Below are positions 1 to 10,470 of a stretch of 64,000 bases of DNA, in pieces. Position 1 is the first letter of the stretch. Each line of letters opens with the position of its first letter. Source of the stretch: Typhlomys cinereus (taxonomy: Eukaryota > Chordata > Mammalia > Rodentia > Platacanthomyidae); assembly GCA_023101885.1 (NCBI GenBank), contig JALPQD010000820.1, positions 372,001 through 436,000 on the forward strand, read 5' to 3'. The translations under genes were made by a program, and so were the position numbers. The notes below the pieces were generated by a model. It was not told where the DNA came from and ran no database searches. It saw nothing but the letters and a program-made list of their open reading frames with translations.

Positions 1-639
1 GAGGGTCTGCATTCAAGATGGTTCACCCATAAGGCTGTGGCACGTGGCTGTGATTCCTCCTATACAGCTGTTACATGTTCTCCTGCTGTGATGCTGTAGC
101 AGTCGGTATCATGCTCAAAGTCCAGATCATTATGATCTGCTTCGGGTTTTAACGTGGAATGAGGCTCCTCAACTGTGGTTTTCACAGTGCAATTGTTGAA
201 CAATAGCAACTCCAGAGATTATGTCTAAACAACATTCAGACAGAGAGAACATATCGTAGAACATGATCACATTCATGAAGGTCATGGATTTCAATGAGCA
301 GTGCAAATGCTCATGTGTCAGACTCCACTCTGGAAAACAGGAAACACTTCCGGATCGCAGCCAGATTCTCTCCCCGGAAAAGGACTCCATGTTCTCCTTG
401 TCTTCTAAAGTCCCCAGCTTTCTAGAAGGCACTTCTATTTTTCAAAGGAAATGGATTCTGCTATCTCTAAGGAGGTTTCTCCAAAAGCTTATGCTTTTTT
501 TCATGAAATAATTCTGAAACTGACAAACTGGATTACATGATACAAGTGTCTGTATACCAGAGTGAAGAGACAACCTGTAGAATAGGAGAATATCTCTAGC
601 AACTATACATCCGACAGGCAATTATTAATATCTAGGGTA
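1..639. other. Unclassified sequence
   Basis: No gene or repeat recognised with confidence. Two overlapping open frames on opposite strands (about 169-511) are short, and neither resembles a known protein. Confidence 0.4.
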
Positions 640-1815
640 TCAAAAGAACTAAAAAGATTAAAATCCCCAAATACAAATCTGCTGATCAATAAATGGAAAA
701 ATCTGCCAATCAATAAATGGACTAAGAAGATGATTCTTGAGAAAAATAGATTATTTCTCAATAAATAGTTGGAAAAAGGTCCAATATTCTCGGTTCATCA
801 GAGAAATGCAAATTACAACTCCTTTGAGAGTCTATCATACCCAACTCAGAATGGCAATCATTTAAAAAAAAATGAGAAAAAATGTTGTTGAGGATGTGAG
901 AAAAGAAGAACCCTTACTTACTGCTGCTACAAACATGGGAAGCCACTGCACAACTCAGTATGGAAATTCTTGAAAAAGAATTAACATAGAGCTACCATTT
1001 AACATACTTATACTACCTTTGGCTATATAGCCAAAGGACTCTAAGTTAGTATTCCACAAAGAAATGCAAACATCCATGCTTTTATTGTCACACTAGTCAC
1101 AGCAGCCAGGAAATGGAATTAACCTAGGTGTCCACTCACAGATGAGTGGATAAAAGAAAATATGATACATACACACAGTGCAATTTATGCAGCCACATTG
1201 GAAAATAAAGTAACATTTCCTAGAAAAGGAATAAAACTAGAAATCATGTTAAGTGAATCAGGCCAATTTCTGAAAGATGAACAGGGCATACCTTCCTTCA
1301 TACATGGATCCTAGATTTGAAAGTGCACGCGCGTGTGTGTGTGTATGTGTATACTCATATATGTGCAGGTGTAACAAAACTTACTTCATCAGACAGCATG
1401 TCTTTCCCAGTATGCCGAAATATGACAATTGACCAAAGCAACCCACTCACTCCATCTTATCCACCTACCCAGGGATGACTCCTCCCTATCATGGGATGGA
1501 CCTTCCCCTCAATTATACTGTCTCCCCGTGGCCTAGGTCATGAAACCAGAAAGGGGATCATGGGAGGGGAGGAAAAGATCTTAAAGGAGGTGAAAAACAG
1601 AAAGGGTAGTGGAACATATGTGAAAGGAAAGCAGAAGGGAAAATGACGTATAGATGGAAGGGAAGCAGCCTGAATGAGAGAGAGAGAGGCCAGAAGACAG
1701 TGAGAAAGGAGAACAAATGAGAAAAAAAGGATGAAGATGCCATGATAAGATCCATTACTTTGTATGCTAACCAATAAATAAATAAACAAACAAGTGAACA
1801 AACAAACAAAAATTA
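640..1815 (+). mobile_element. Old L1 fragment: ORF2 3' end plus 3' UTR
   Basis: This stretch reads as a decayed LINE-1 3' end. From about 795 it follows the L1 ORF2 C-terminal nucleotide pattern: gaaatgcaaatt near 805, a body with the gaggatgtgag and tggaaattcttgaaa words, then gatgagtggataaa near 1141 and gttaagtgaatcaggcca near 1249. The end of ORF2 is followed by a short TG tract, a purine-rich 3' UTR (about 1550-1730) and an A-rich tail with aataaataaataaa near 1775. No open frame survives. It is much older than the two full-length L1s here and probably belongs to a different subfamily. Confidence 0.75.
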
Positions 1816-2319
1816 AAGTGAAAAACTCTTTTCATATGTACTATCTCCAACCAAGCTTCAGATTGCTAAGGTCAGGCTCTTGAAAGCACTGTAAGTTTCT
1901 TGTCAATCTCATCATCAACAATGTAATAGGTCCCTAAGAGCTAAAGCCATGTGACTTGAGACAGATCTCTCTCTGTTTTAGAAAATTCAGTCCTCCTGAG
2001 ACAATGCCATTGAACAGAGGCCATTTGAAGCATGTCTGTCCTGGGCAGAAGACAGGCAGTTGGAGCCTAATGAGCTCTAGATGCCTGATAGCTCCCATCA
2101 CCTGCGTGATTTGATTCCACCCACTCTATTGTGATGTTCTTTTGCATCAAGAAAGAAAAACTGTAAGGCAGTTTTACTCAGAAACCTGGAAACTCCCCAT
2201 TTTCTTTTTAATATTTTCCTCAAATTCTGCAAATGTTGCACTTCCCTATTTCCTCCCCTCTCTTCCCACGCTTTAATAGTAAGTTAAAGGTGACACTTAT
2301 TATTCTACCCTTCTGCTTC
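1816..2319. other. Unclassified single-copy-looking sequence
   Basis: Sequence between the old L1 tail and the SINE/L1 insertion. I see no exon, RNA gene or repeat here. It ends at the left target-site duplication. Confidence 0.4.
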
Positions 2320-2336
2320 AAGAGTTCCTTAGCCAG
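2320..2336. repeat. Left target-site duplication of the SINE
   Basis: The 17-bp sequence aagagttccttagccag here is repeated exactly at 8918-8934. Between the two copies lie a tRNA-derived SINE and a full-length L1. The repeat is the duplication made when the SINE was inserted by L1 machinery. Confidence 0.85.
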
Positions 2337-2605
2337 GGGCTGGAGAGGTGGCTTAAGGTTGGGCCTCCGCCTTGCAGGCTGAAGGTACTGAGTTGGGATC
2401 TTAAACCCCACATATAGACGCCCGGCGGAAGTGGGGGCAGCCTGTTTCTAGTCCTGGTAGGGCGGAGCCTGTGAATCCCCGGGCAGAGTAAACAAGGAGG
2501 AGGCGGTCCATGGTGGTTCCCGAATTTGTCCCTGGTTCTACACGCACATACATACACGCACACACACATACACGCGCACAGTTGAATAAATTAAAAAAAA
2601 AAAAA
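2337..2605 (+). mobile_element. tRNA-derived SINE (B2-like) with CA and A-rich tail
   Basis: The head (gggctggagaggtggctt) matches the start of rodent B2-type SINEs. An A-box-like tggcttaaggttgg lies near 2350 and a B-box-like gagttgggatc near 2391, as in a Pol III promoter derived from tRNA. The unit ends in a CA-rich stretch (about 2541-2580), then gaataaatt and a 13-A run (2593-2605). The left TSD abuts its head, and the right TSD lies beyond the L1, so L1 copy A appears to have landed in this SINE's A tail. Confidence 0.75.
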
Positions 2606-2974
2606 TTTAGCTTTTCACCCCACGCGAGCACGCGGTCCAGCCGGGCCTCACCCCGCCCACCAGGACCCCAGGTCAGCCCACAGGGACCCGGCTCCGACTC
2701 CCGCCATCCAGCCTGAGCCGCGCGGGGGCCGAGGGACGAGGAGGACCTCCCCCTGCGCCCGGGCCCCGCCCCAGCTGCCCTCGGGTTAAATAGCTCCACG
2801 CCGACACGCCCATCCTCCCTTTTCACCCCACCCCGCTCCGCCGGTCGGGACGCACAGGCGCGGTCCAGCCGGGCCTCACCCCGCGCCCTAGGTAAGTACC
2901 TGTTCGGGCCCGCCCACCAGGACCCCAGGCCAAATAATTCAGTTTAGTGAAATTGAGAGATCTTAAGAGTTAAA
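2606..2974 (+). promoter_or_regulatory. L1 copy A 5' UTR, monomer-type promoter region
   Basis: Very GC-rich and CpG-rich segment upstream of ORF1. The start cttttcacccca at 2611 recurs at 2819, a period of about 208 bp, so the region holds one monomer plus a partial one. This tandem-monomer design is known for promoters of rodent L1s. The last 40 bp (from about 2930) turn AT-rich and lead into ORF1. A perfect splice-donor consensus (aggtaagt) lies at 2890-2897. The motif gggttaaatagctcc near 2783 is shared with copy B. Confidence 0.75.
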
Positions 2975-4045
2975 ATGACAATGCCAAAGTCAAAGTGCAA
3001 ATCCATGAGAAGCAACACTCAAGTAAACAAATTTCCCACTGAAGAAATTAATCCCACAATGTTAGACTCCAACAAGAACAAACCCGTGGAAAAAGGCCAA
3101 GAAAGCCTCACCCAGGATAAGGTCTTTCAAAATATGATCATTCCCATGTTCAATACTATGAAAGAGGAAATCAGGGAGGAATTACATAATCGAATCAATC
3201 GCTTTGAAGAGGAACACAACAGACATCTGGAGGAGTTGAGAAAAACAGTGCAAGAAACAAAAAGTGGCATAGAGCAGTTAAAACAAACTCAAGCAGAGTT
3301 TAAAACTGAGCTAAAAGACAAGTTATCTTCAACCCAGAACGCCACAGAGAGTCTTATCAACAGAACTAATGAAGCAGAAAACAGAATTTCAGACCTTGAA
3401 GATAAAGTGGGAGTAGTAACCAGCTCAATGGAAGAGGTTGTTAAAGCCAAAAAGATACTTGAGAGAAATATCCAAGAGATATGGGACACCCTGAAGAAGC
3501 CTAACATGCGTATTCATGGAATACCAGAGCAAGAATCTCAAAATACCACCCCTGAGGAAATTTTTCAAACGATCATCAAGGAAAACTTTCCTCATCTAAA
3601 AAAAGAGAGGCCCATCCATATACAAGAGGCATTCCGCACCCCAAACAGATTCGACCAAAATAGAAGCACGCCGGGGCAAATAATAGTTAAAACACTCCAC
3701 ATTCAAGATAAAGAACTGGTGCTGAGAGCTTCAAGGGAGAAAAAACAAGTCACTTTTAAAGGTAAACCTATTAAAATAACAAATGACTTCTCAGTCGAAA
3801 CAGTAAAAGCAAGAAGAGCTTGGACAGACATACTTCAAGTATTGAATGAGCAAAAATGTCAACCCAGGCTGATTTACCCTGCAAAACTATCAGTCATGAT
3901 CGAGGGAGAAAGAAAAATTTTCCAGCACAAAGACAACTTTAAGGGATACATGTCCACCAAACCAGGCCTTCAAAAAATGCTGGAAATGATACTCAAGCGT
4001 GAAGAAAAAAACAGGCATATCCAGGAGAACAGAAGGCAAATATAA
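2975..4045 (+). CDS. ORF1: L1 ORF1 protein (RNA-binding ORF1p), copy A, intact
   Basis: An uninterrupted 356-residue frame, the usual length for L1 ORF1p. ORF1p binds its own L1 RNA cis-preferentially, forms trimers and acts as a nucleic-acid chaperone in the cytoplasmic L1 particle. Residues about 60-170 are a charged heptad-like coiled coil rich in E, K, L and N (for example REELHNRINRFEEEHNRHLE). An RRM-type segment follows from about 176 (NMRIHGIPEQE). The C-terminal domain is at about 260-335 and contains the conserved YPAKLSV. The start MTMPKSKCKS is shared with copy B. The two proteins differ at 14 of 356 residues by my count, half of them in the first 60. The gene is complete, but its partner ORF2 is broken. 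Confidence 0.95.
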   Translation: MTMPKSKCKSMRSNTQVNKFPTEEINPTMLDSNKNKPVEKGQESLTQDKVFQNMIIPMFNTMKEEIREELHNRINRFEEEHNRHLEELRKTVQETKSGIEQLKQTQAEFKTELKDKLSSTQNATESLINRTNEAENRISDLEDKVGVVTSSMEEVVKAKKILERNIQEIWDTLKKPNMRIHGIPEQESQNTTPEEIFQTIIKENFPHLKKERPIHIQEAFRTPNRFDQNRSTPGQIIVKTLHIQDKELVLRASREKKQVTFKGKPIKITNDFSVETVKARRAWTDILQVLNEQKCQPRLIYPAKLSVMIEGERKIFQHKDNFKGYMSTKPGLQKMLEMILKREEKNRHIQENRRQI

Positions 4046-4095
4046 CACCATTAAAAATGAAGCAATATACTTATAAAAGCTACTAAACATAATAA
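4046..4095 (+). other. L1 inter-ORF spacer, copy A
   Basis: A 50-bp AT-rich spacer separates ORF1 from ORF2. Its length is the same in copy B. ORF2 of L1 is normally translated by unconventional reinitiation downstream of ORF1. Confidence 0.8.
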
Positions 4096-7000
4096 ATGTC
4101 TGGAATTAATAGTTTCTCCATTATAACACTAAATGTTAATGGACTTAATGCACCGATCAAAAGACACAGATTACAAACTTGGATTAAAAATCACAACCCA
4201 TCAATCTGCTGCCTGCAGGAAACCCATCTCACCACAAAAGATAGGCACGCTCTAAAAATAAAAGGCTGGTCAACAATTCTACAAGCAAATGGAAGCAGAA
4301 AACAGGCAGGGATAGCCATTATGCTATCAGACAAAGTGGATTTCAAACCAAAGAAAATTATAAGAGACACGGATGGATACTACATTTTAGTCACAGGTAC
4401 AATTCACCAGGAAGACTTCACAATACTGAACATATATGCACCCAATACAGGCCCCTTCACATTCATTAAGAAAACCCTACAGCGTCTAAAGCAAGAAATC
4501 AACCCCCAAACGATAATTCTTGGGGACTTCAACACCGCCCTCTCAACATGGGATAGATCAACAGGTCAAAAGCTTAACAGAGACACTTTGGAACTTAAAC
4601 CCTGAAAGAAATGGACCTTACAGATCTCTATCGAACTTTTCACCCACGCACCAAAGAATACACATTTTTCTCAGCAGCACACGGAACTTTCTCCAAAATA
4701 GGTCACATATTGGGCCACAAAATGAATCTACACATATACAAGAAAGTTGAAATTCTAACCTGTGCCCTATCAGACCACCACGGCCTAAAGCTGGACATCC
4801 ACAACACATCAAACAAGAGAAAATACACTAACTCCTGGAAACTTAACACTATGATGCTGAATGAGAACTGGATTCAGGAAGAAATTAAAAAGGAAATTCA
4901 AGATTTCTTGAAAGTGAATGATAACGAAAATACAACTTACCAAAATCTCTGGGACACAATGAAAGCTGTTCTAAGAGGTAAGTTCATAGCTCTTAATGCC
5001 CACGACAAAAAAATGGAAACATCAGAAATAAACAACTTAACAATGCAGCTTAAAGCTTTAGAGAAACTAGAGCAATCTGAACCCAAAAGCAGTAGAAGAG
5101 AGGAGATTAGCAAAATAAGGGGAGAAATATCTGAAATCGAGATTAAGAAAACGATAGAAAAAATCAACCAGTCAAAAAGCAGGTTCTTTGAAAAAATCAA
5201 CAAGATTGATACACCCCTAGCTAAACTAACCAAAAGCAAGAGAGAGAAAACCCAAATTAACAAAATTAGAAATGAACATGGAGTTATCACTACTGATACC
5301 CAAGAAATCCAGAGAATTATAACATCATATTTCAAAAACTTATACTCTGTGAAGTTTGACAACACAAAAGAGATGGATGAATTTCTAAGTAAACACAACT
5401 TACCTAAATTGAATCAGGAAGTTGTGAATTATTTAAATAGTCCTATAACATATAAGGAAATTGAGGAAGTAATCTCGAATCTTCCCACCAAAAAATGTCC
5501 TGGACCAGATGGATTCAGCACAGAGTTCTACCAGACATTTAAGGAGTTAATAACACCAATACTCCTTAAACTGTTCTATCAAATAGCAAAGGAAGGAACA
5601 CTACCAAATTCCTTCTATGAAGCTAATATCGTTTTAATCCCAAAACCTAAAAAAGATTCACTTAAAAAAGAAAACTATAGGCCGATCTCCCTGATGAACA
5701 CAGACGCAAAGATTCTCAACAAAGTCTTAGCAAATCGGATTCAAAAACATATTAAAAAGATCATTCATGGGGACCAAGTAGGCTTCATCCCCGGCACACA
5801 AGGTTGGTTCAACATACGCAAATCAATAAATGTAATTCATCATGTAAACCAGTCCAAAGTCCAAGACCACATGATACTCTCAATAGATGCAGAAAAAGCT
5901 TTTGACAAGATCCAACAGCCTTTTATGATCAAAATGCTAGAGACAGTGGGAATGGAAGGAACCTTAATCAATATAATAAAAGCTATATACAACAAGCCCA
6001 CAGCAAGGATTATGCTCAATGGGGAACAATTGGAAGCATTCCCACTTCGATCAGGAACTAGACAAGGCTGTCCACTCTCACCACTTCTATTCAATATTGT
6101 ACTTGAAGTCTTAGCTGAAGCCATAAGACAAGAAAGGGACATAAGAGGGATTCAAATCGGCAAGGAAGAAGTCAAGCTATCCCTATTTGCAGATGACATG
6201 ATCTATACCTGAGTGATCCCAAAAACTCCACCAGGAAGCTCCTGGAACTAATTGAGAAGTTCAGCAGGGTGGCAGGATACAAAATAAATGTGCAAAAATC
6301 AGAGGCCTTCCTATATGCCCAGAATGAAAGAAGTGAAAAAGCCTTGAGAGAAACAATCCCATTTACTATAGCCCCTAAAAAAATGAAATCCTTGGTATAA
6401 ACCTAACTAAGGAGGTAAAAGACCTTTACAACGAAAACTTTAAAACCCTAAAGAAAGAAATAGCAGAAGACACCAGAAGGTGGAAAGACCTCCCTTGTTC
6501 CTGGATTGGCAGAATCAACATCGTAAAAATGACCATCCTACCAAAGGCAATATACAGATTCACTGCTATACCAATCAAAATCCCAAAGCAATTCTTCAAA
6601 GAAGTTGACCAAACAATCTCAAAGTTCATATGGAGGCACAAAAGACCCAGGATAGCAAAAACAATCCTGAGTAACAAAAACACAGCTGGAGGTATCACCA
6701 TACCAAACCTAAGTCTATACTACAAATCCATAGTTATATAGACAGCCTGGCACTGGCTCCAAAATAGACACACAGATCAATGGATAAGGATTGAAGACCC
6801 AGATATAAGCCCACAAAGTTACAGCCATTTGGTCTTTGACAAAGGGGCCCAAAGAATCCAATGGAAAAAGAACAGCATCTTCAACAAATGGTGCTGGCAA
6901 AACTGGATCTCCACATGCAGAAGATTAAAGCTGGACCCGTACTTGTCACCATGTACAAGACTTAATTCCAAATGGATCAAGGACATTGATATCAGGCCAG

Positions 7001-7910
7001 AGACTATTAAAACCATAGTTGAAAGGATAGGGAACTCCCTCGAGCTGATTGGGCTAGGCCAACATTTTCTAAACAGACACCCAATGGCACAGTCACTGCT
7101 ACCAACTCTCAACAGTTGGGATCTTGTGAAATTAAAGAGCTTCTGTTCAGATAAAGAGATTATAATACGAGCTCAAAGGCAACCCACAGAATGGGAGAAA
7201 ATCTTCACTAACCATACATCTGATAGAACTCTGCTGTCCAGAGTGCACAAAGAACTTAGAAAACTAAACACCAAGGAAACCAATGGCCCAATTAAAAAAT
7301 GGGCCCTGGAACTTAAAAGAAACTTTACCAGGGATGAAATTAAAATGTCTAACAAATATCTGAAAAAATGCTCCACTTCCTTAGCCATCAGGGAAATGCA
7401 AATCAAAACTTCCCTGAGATATCATCTCACCCCTGTCAGGATGGCAAAAATCCACAATACTAACAACGACAAATGCTGGAGAGGATGTGGAGAGAGGGGA
7501 ACTCTCCTACATTGCTGGTGGGAATGCAGGCTCATACAGCCACTCTGGCGAGCCGTCTGGAGATTCTTAAAGAAATTAAAGATTGAAATGCCATATGACC
7601 CTGCTATTCCACTTTTGGGAATAACCCCCCATACAGCAGAGGTTCACCTCGATAGCACAAGCACGACCATGTTCATAGCAGCACTGTTTACAATAGCAAA
7701 GTCATGGAATCAGCCCAAATGTCCAACAGTTGACGAGTGGATAAGGAAACTGTGGACATCTATACAATGGAGTACTACTCAGCCATCAAAAATGATGAAT
7801 TACTGGAATTTGCCAGGAAATGGATGTCATTAGAAACAATTATATTAAGCGAAGTATCCCAGACCCAGAAAATTAAGCGCCATATGTACTCCCTAATAGG
7901 TGGCTCCTAG
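4096..7910 (+). pseudogene. ORF2: L1 ORF2 (endonuclease-reverse transcriptase), copy A, frameshifted
   Basis: ORF2p normally nicks genomic DNA at TT/AAAA and reverse-transcribes L1 RNA there. The N-terminal AP-type endonuclease is present, with LNVNGLN (residues 12-18), QETH (41-44) and the catalytic GDFN (143-146). Compared with copy B, a 4-bp loss near 4597 stops this frame at 4605. The next frame (4611-6212) carries SDHHGLK and the reverse transcriptase up to FADD, where a 1-bp loss near 6203 ends it five residues later. Another 1-bp loss is near 6389, a TAG stop is at 6739-6741, and a 1-bp loss is near 7755. The C-terminal cysteine motif ([18 protein letters not shown]) is at about 7470-7530. 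All domains are recognisable, but no active protein can be made. Confidence 0.93.
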
Positions 7911-8890
7911 TACCAAACCCACCCAGCCCACCTAGAGACAGTAATTCCAAGGATTATGAACAGGAGGGATGGGGTAGGAGGGCCACACCAGAAAGAAGGA
8001 GAGAAGGGACCATGTTACAGCAGGGAAAATAGGCCTCCACCAAGGACCCAAATAAGTAATGAGACATCTGATTAAGTTCACAGACTTTTGTTCCTGATCA
8101 TTTACTACTGAGGGGGTGTGATTTCACCAGAAGAGGAGGGCATATAGTCTGGCAGATAAAAAGTAACCATTTTGCAAATGGGTGATAGACCCCTCCCTTA
8201 GTATGGTTTCCCACTTTTATTACATCTACCTTTGAATGTGCTTTTATCACAAGACTCTAACAGCTTTTTGTCTCTGGCCAGGGGGTAACATACAATGCCC
8301 ACCAGGATGGAGTGAAGGGCATTGCAGGAGCAGCAAAACTGCAAAAGAAAATCAACAAACCACAATCCAGAACTTCAGAGACTCTATATCAACCACCTAG
8401 AACTAGGCCAGCTTAATCTCTCCCCATCTTGAAGCTCAGGGAAATTTGCGGAAGAGGGGGCGGTAAGAGTGTAAGAGCAAAAGGATGGGAGGAGCAATGA
8501 TATATAAGATACTCTATACTAGTTAGGGCTGAAGGAATCATAATTGGACTTTGCATGCCCTGCGCATTGTCCAACACACTGTTGACCTCACAAAGTCTAG
8601 CATCTGCTAAAGGCACCAAGAGCCTTGGAGGTAAAGGATTGGCAGCCACAGCAGTGTTCCTATACCTAAGGGGAACACAGGAAAGGGTTCAGGGAAAGGC
8701 CACTGGGTCCTTGTACGTCATCGGAGAGGAGGGCCCAGAGGAAAATCAGACGTGCACAAGAAAGGACTCTCTGGGAATTGGGGCGGGAGGCACTGGGGGA
8801 TGGGGAGGGAGAGGGTGGGGAAGGGGAACAGGGGGTACGGGGGGGAGGAGGAGGAAGGGAGGGAACTGGTGTACCTAATAAGTTTGTATG
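7911..8890 (+). other. L1 copy A 3' UTR
   Basis: About 1 kb of non-coding sequence after the ORF2 stop, colinear with the 3' UTR of copy B and with older fragments at 15060-15605, 32991-33869 and 59622-60354. It contains a conserved block around 8440-8490 (gaagagggggcggtaagag) and a G-rich tract at about 8777-8868. Confidence 0.85.
8777..8868 (+). repeat. G-rich polypurine tract in L1 3' UTR
   Basis: A run of many G clusters (ggggcgggagg, tggggaggg, gtggggaagggg, acggggggg). G-rich 3' UTR tracts with quadruplex potential are a known feature of mammalian L1s. The equivalent tracts are at 57157-57206 and, in C-rich form, at 33042-33172 and 59697-59818. Confidence 0.8.
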
Positions 8891-8917
8891 AGCTGAAATA
8901 AAAAAAAAAATTAAAAA

Positions 8918-8934
8918 AAGAGTTCCTTAGCCAG
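8918..8934. repeat. Right target-site duplication of the SINE
   Basis: Exact 17-bp partner of 2320-2336. It directly follows the A-rich tail ttaaaaaa. Confidence 0.85.
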
Positions 8935-10290
8935 ACTGAACAAATTCATCTCATGCATTTTTTTGTTGTCCAAATCAGCAGAGTTCTTCCCCTACATGTC
9001 AATGTTGGCCCTTTCTTTCTTTGCCTTCAATAACTATTTCTTCTCTCCTCCTCTTGTCTCTCATCTCTCCTATCTTCCAGCTTCTGTCTATAATCACATC
9101 CTAAAGCCGATGGCCACATGGATGGAGGGGGGTTTTCGACTAATTTGTTTTTCATTGGTGCATAACAAATCATCCAAGAGTCAGTCACCTAACAGAGTCA
9201 CCCTTATTCTCATGAGGACTCCTAATGTTACGTTTGGGGTGGGTGATAGTACTGGTGGTTTTCACAGGACTTAAGTCATACACATACGTTCTAATTAGAC
9301 CTTGCTAATATGTCCAGCATTTGGCACTGATTGTCAGCTAAGGATAAGTGAATTTTTCTCTGAGAAAGGAAATTGTGCCTCAAGGCACATTTGCAATGTA
9401 TACATAGTTTTGATTGTCACAGTTGAGTGGAGGCTACTACATCTGCTTCATAGAAACCACAGATGTTGGCAAGCCTGCTACAATACACATATCAGCCTCC
9501 CAAAGGAGTTAGTTCCCTAGACTAAAGTAGTGTAGCGCCTGAGAAACCCTGCGACAAGTGTTTCCTGCAGGAATTATTTTCTTTAACCTTCACCTAAAAG
9601 AGGAGTGGCATACTCATTACTTAAAAGTGACAAAGACAGACTATGGAGTTTAACAAAGGGAAACAAGATCGCACATTAGCAAAGGTCAGAGCTGGGGCCT
9701 GGACGCATGTACTTCTGGGCTCTTAAACATCCCAACTGATGGCGTCCATTCCACTTAGACTGTCGGCCTTCAGAGAAGACCAGATTGTCTAAACATTAAA
9801 ACCACACACAGACAACACTCTAAACTTTTCACCATTCATTTCTTTAGTTGTTTTTTTTTTTTTTTTTTTCTGGAAGCTGACCTCAAGGCAGGAATGCCAT
9901 GGTAAGGCTTTTTGAAGGTGTTCCAGTCGAGTCTGTGGGAGGAAAGAAAAAAGAAAAAATGGATTCGTCAGATCCCTCTTATCTTTTAAGTTTCAGTCAT
10001 ATAGAATCCCTCCCTGCCCCCCCCCCCAACTCTCCTGGACTATGTCCCCTGGGCCCCAGGCAGGGGCTAAAGAAGTCAGACTTCAGCTGTGGCGCGGTGT
10101 CCACCTGACTCCCCACGTGCCATGAGATGCTTGTGACTTCCAGCATCAAACAGTCAAGCATGTTTCTGGTTGCCCTGGAGAAGCCTGATCCTGTGTGTTA
10201 GCCTAGGGACAGACGGCCACAGACGCTAAGGTGAAACAGGTAACTATGAGATTCAAGAGACACGTGAAGCAAGAGGAATTGCTGCTCTGG
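8935..10290. other. Single-copy-looking sequence
   Basis: No exon or gene recognised. It contains a 20-T run at 9850-9869 and a C run near 10017-10027. About 9560-9720 resembles a decayed MIR in the minus orientation (listed separately). Confidence 0.4.
9560..9720 (-). mobile_element. MIR-like ancient SINE
   Basis: The order of words (ttattttctttaacc, then aagtgacaaagac, then cacattagcaaaggtcagagctgggg) follows the reverse strand of the mammalian MIR consensus. It is strongly diverged. Confidence 0.4.
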
Positions 10291-10294
10291 ATTA

Positions 10295-10470
10295 CTCTTT
10301 AATATTTGATTTATGAGAGAAAGACAGACAGACAGACAGACAGACAGAGGAAATGGTGTGGAAATCACGGGAAAACATTCAAAAGTCTGCTTTGCACACA
10401 GGTGCCTTCACCCCCTGAGCCTCTGGTCAGCTAGAGGACACATTCACTCTTGAACTTGCCCACCTCGCTC
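10295..10470 (-). mobile_element. Possible tRNA-derived SINE with GACA tract
   Basis: An A/T-rich start (ctttaatatttgatttatgag) and an (agac)n tract at about 10321-10349 are followed by a segment ending in ccctgagcctctggtcagc. This looks like the reverse complement of a B2-type SINE head with a microsatellite tail. The middle is too diverged for a firm call. Confidence 0.4.

Larger units (their letters stand above)
2606..8910 (+). mobile_element. L1: Full-length L1 retrotransposon, copy A
   Basis: Complete LINE-1 of about 6.3 kb: GC-rich 5' UTR (2606-2974), intact ORF1 (2975-4045), 50-bp spacer, broken ORF2 (4096-7910), 3' UTR with a G-rich tract (7911-8890) and an A tail. It is nearly identical along its length to copy B at 51028-57262. 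The flanks suggest insertion into the A tail of a SINE, with an A-rich duplication: aattaaaaaaa is found both near 2589 and near 8909. ORF2 has four frameshifts and one stop, so the element cannot retrotranspose by itself. Confidence 0.95.

Noticed and set aside
4937..5398. 153-codon minus-strand frame in L1 ORF2, also at 53348-53809 in copy B
   Set aside because: It is a shadow of the ORF2 coding strand. Its conservation reflects ORF2, and its Leu/Ser/Ile-rich composition is that of a reverse complement.
8555..8878. Gly-rich 107-codon frame
   Set aside because: It lies in the L1 3' UTR, and its Gly-rich end is the G-rich tract.
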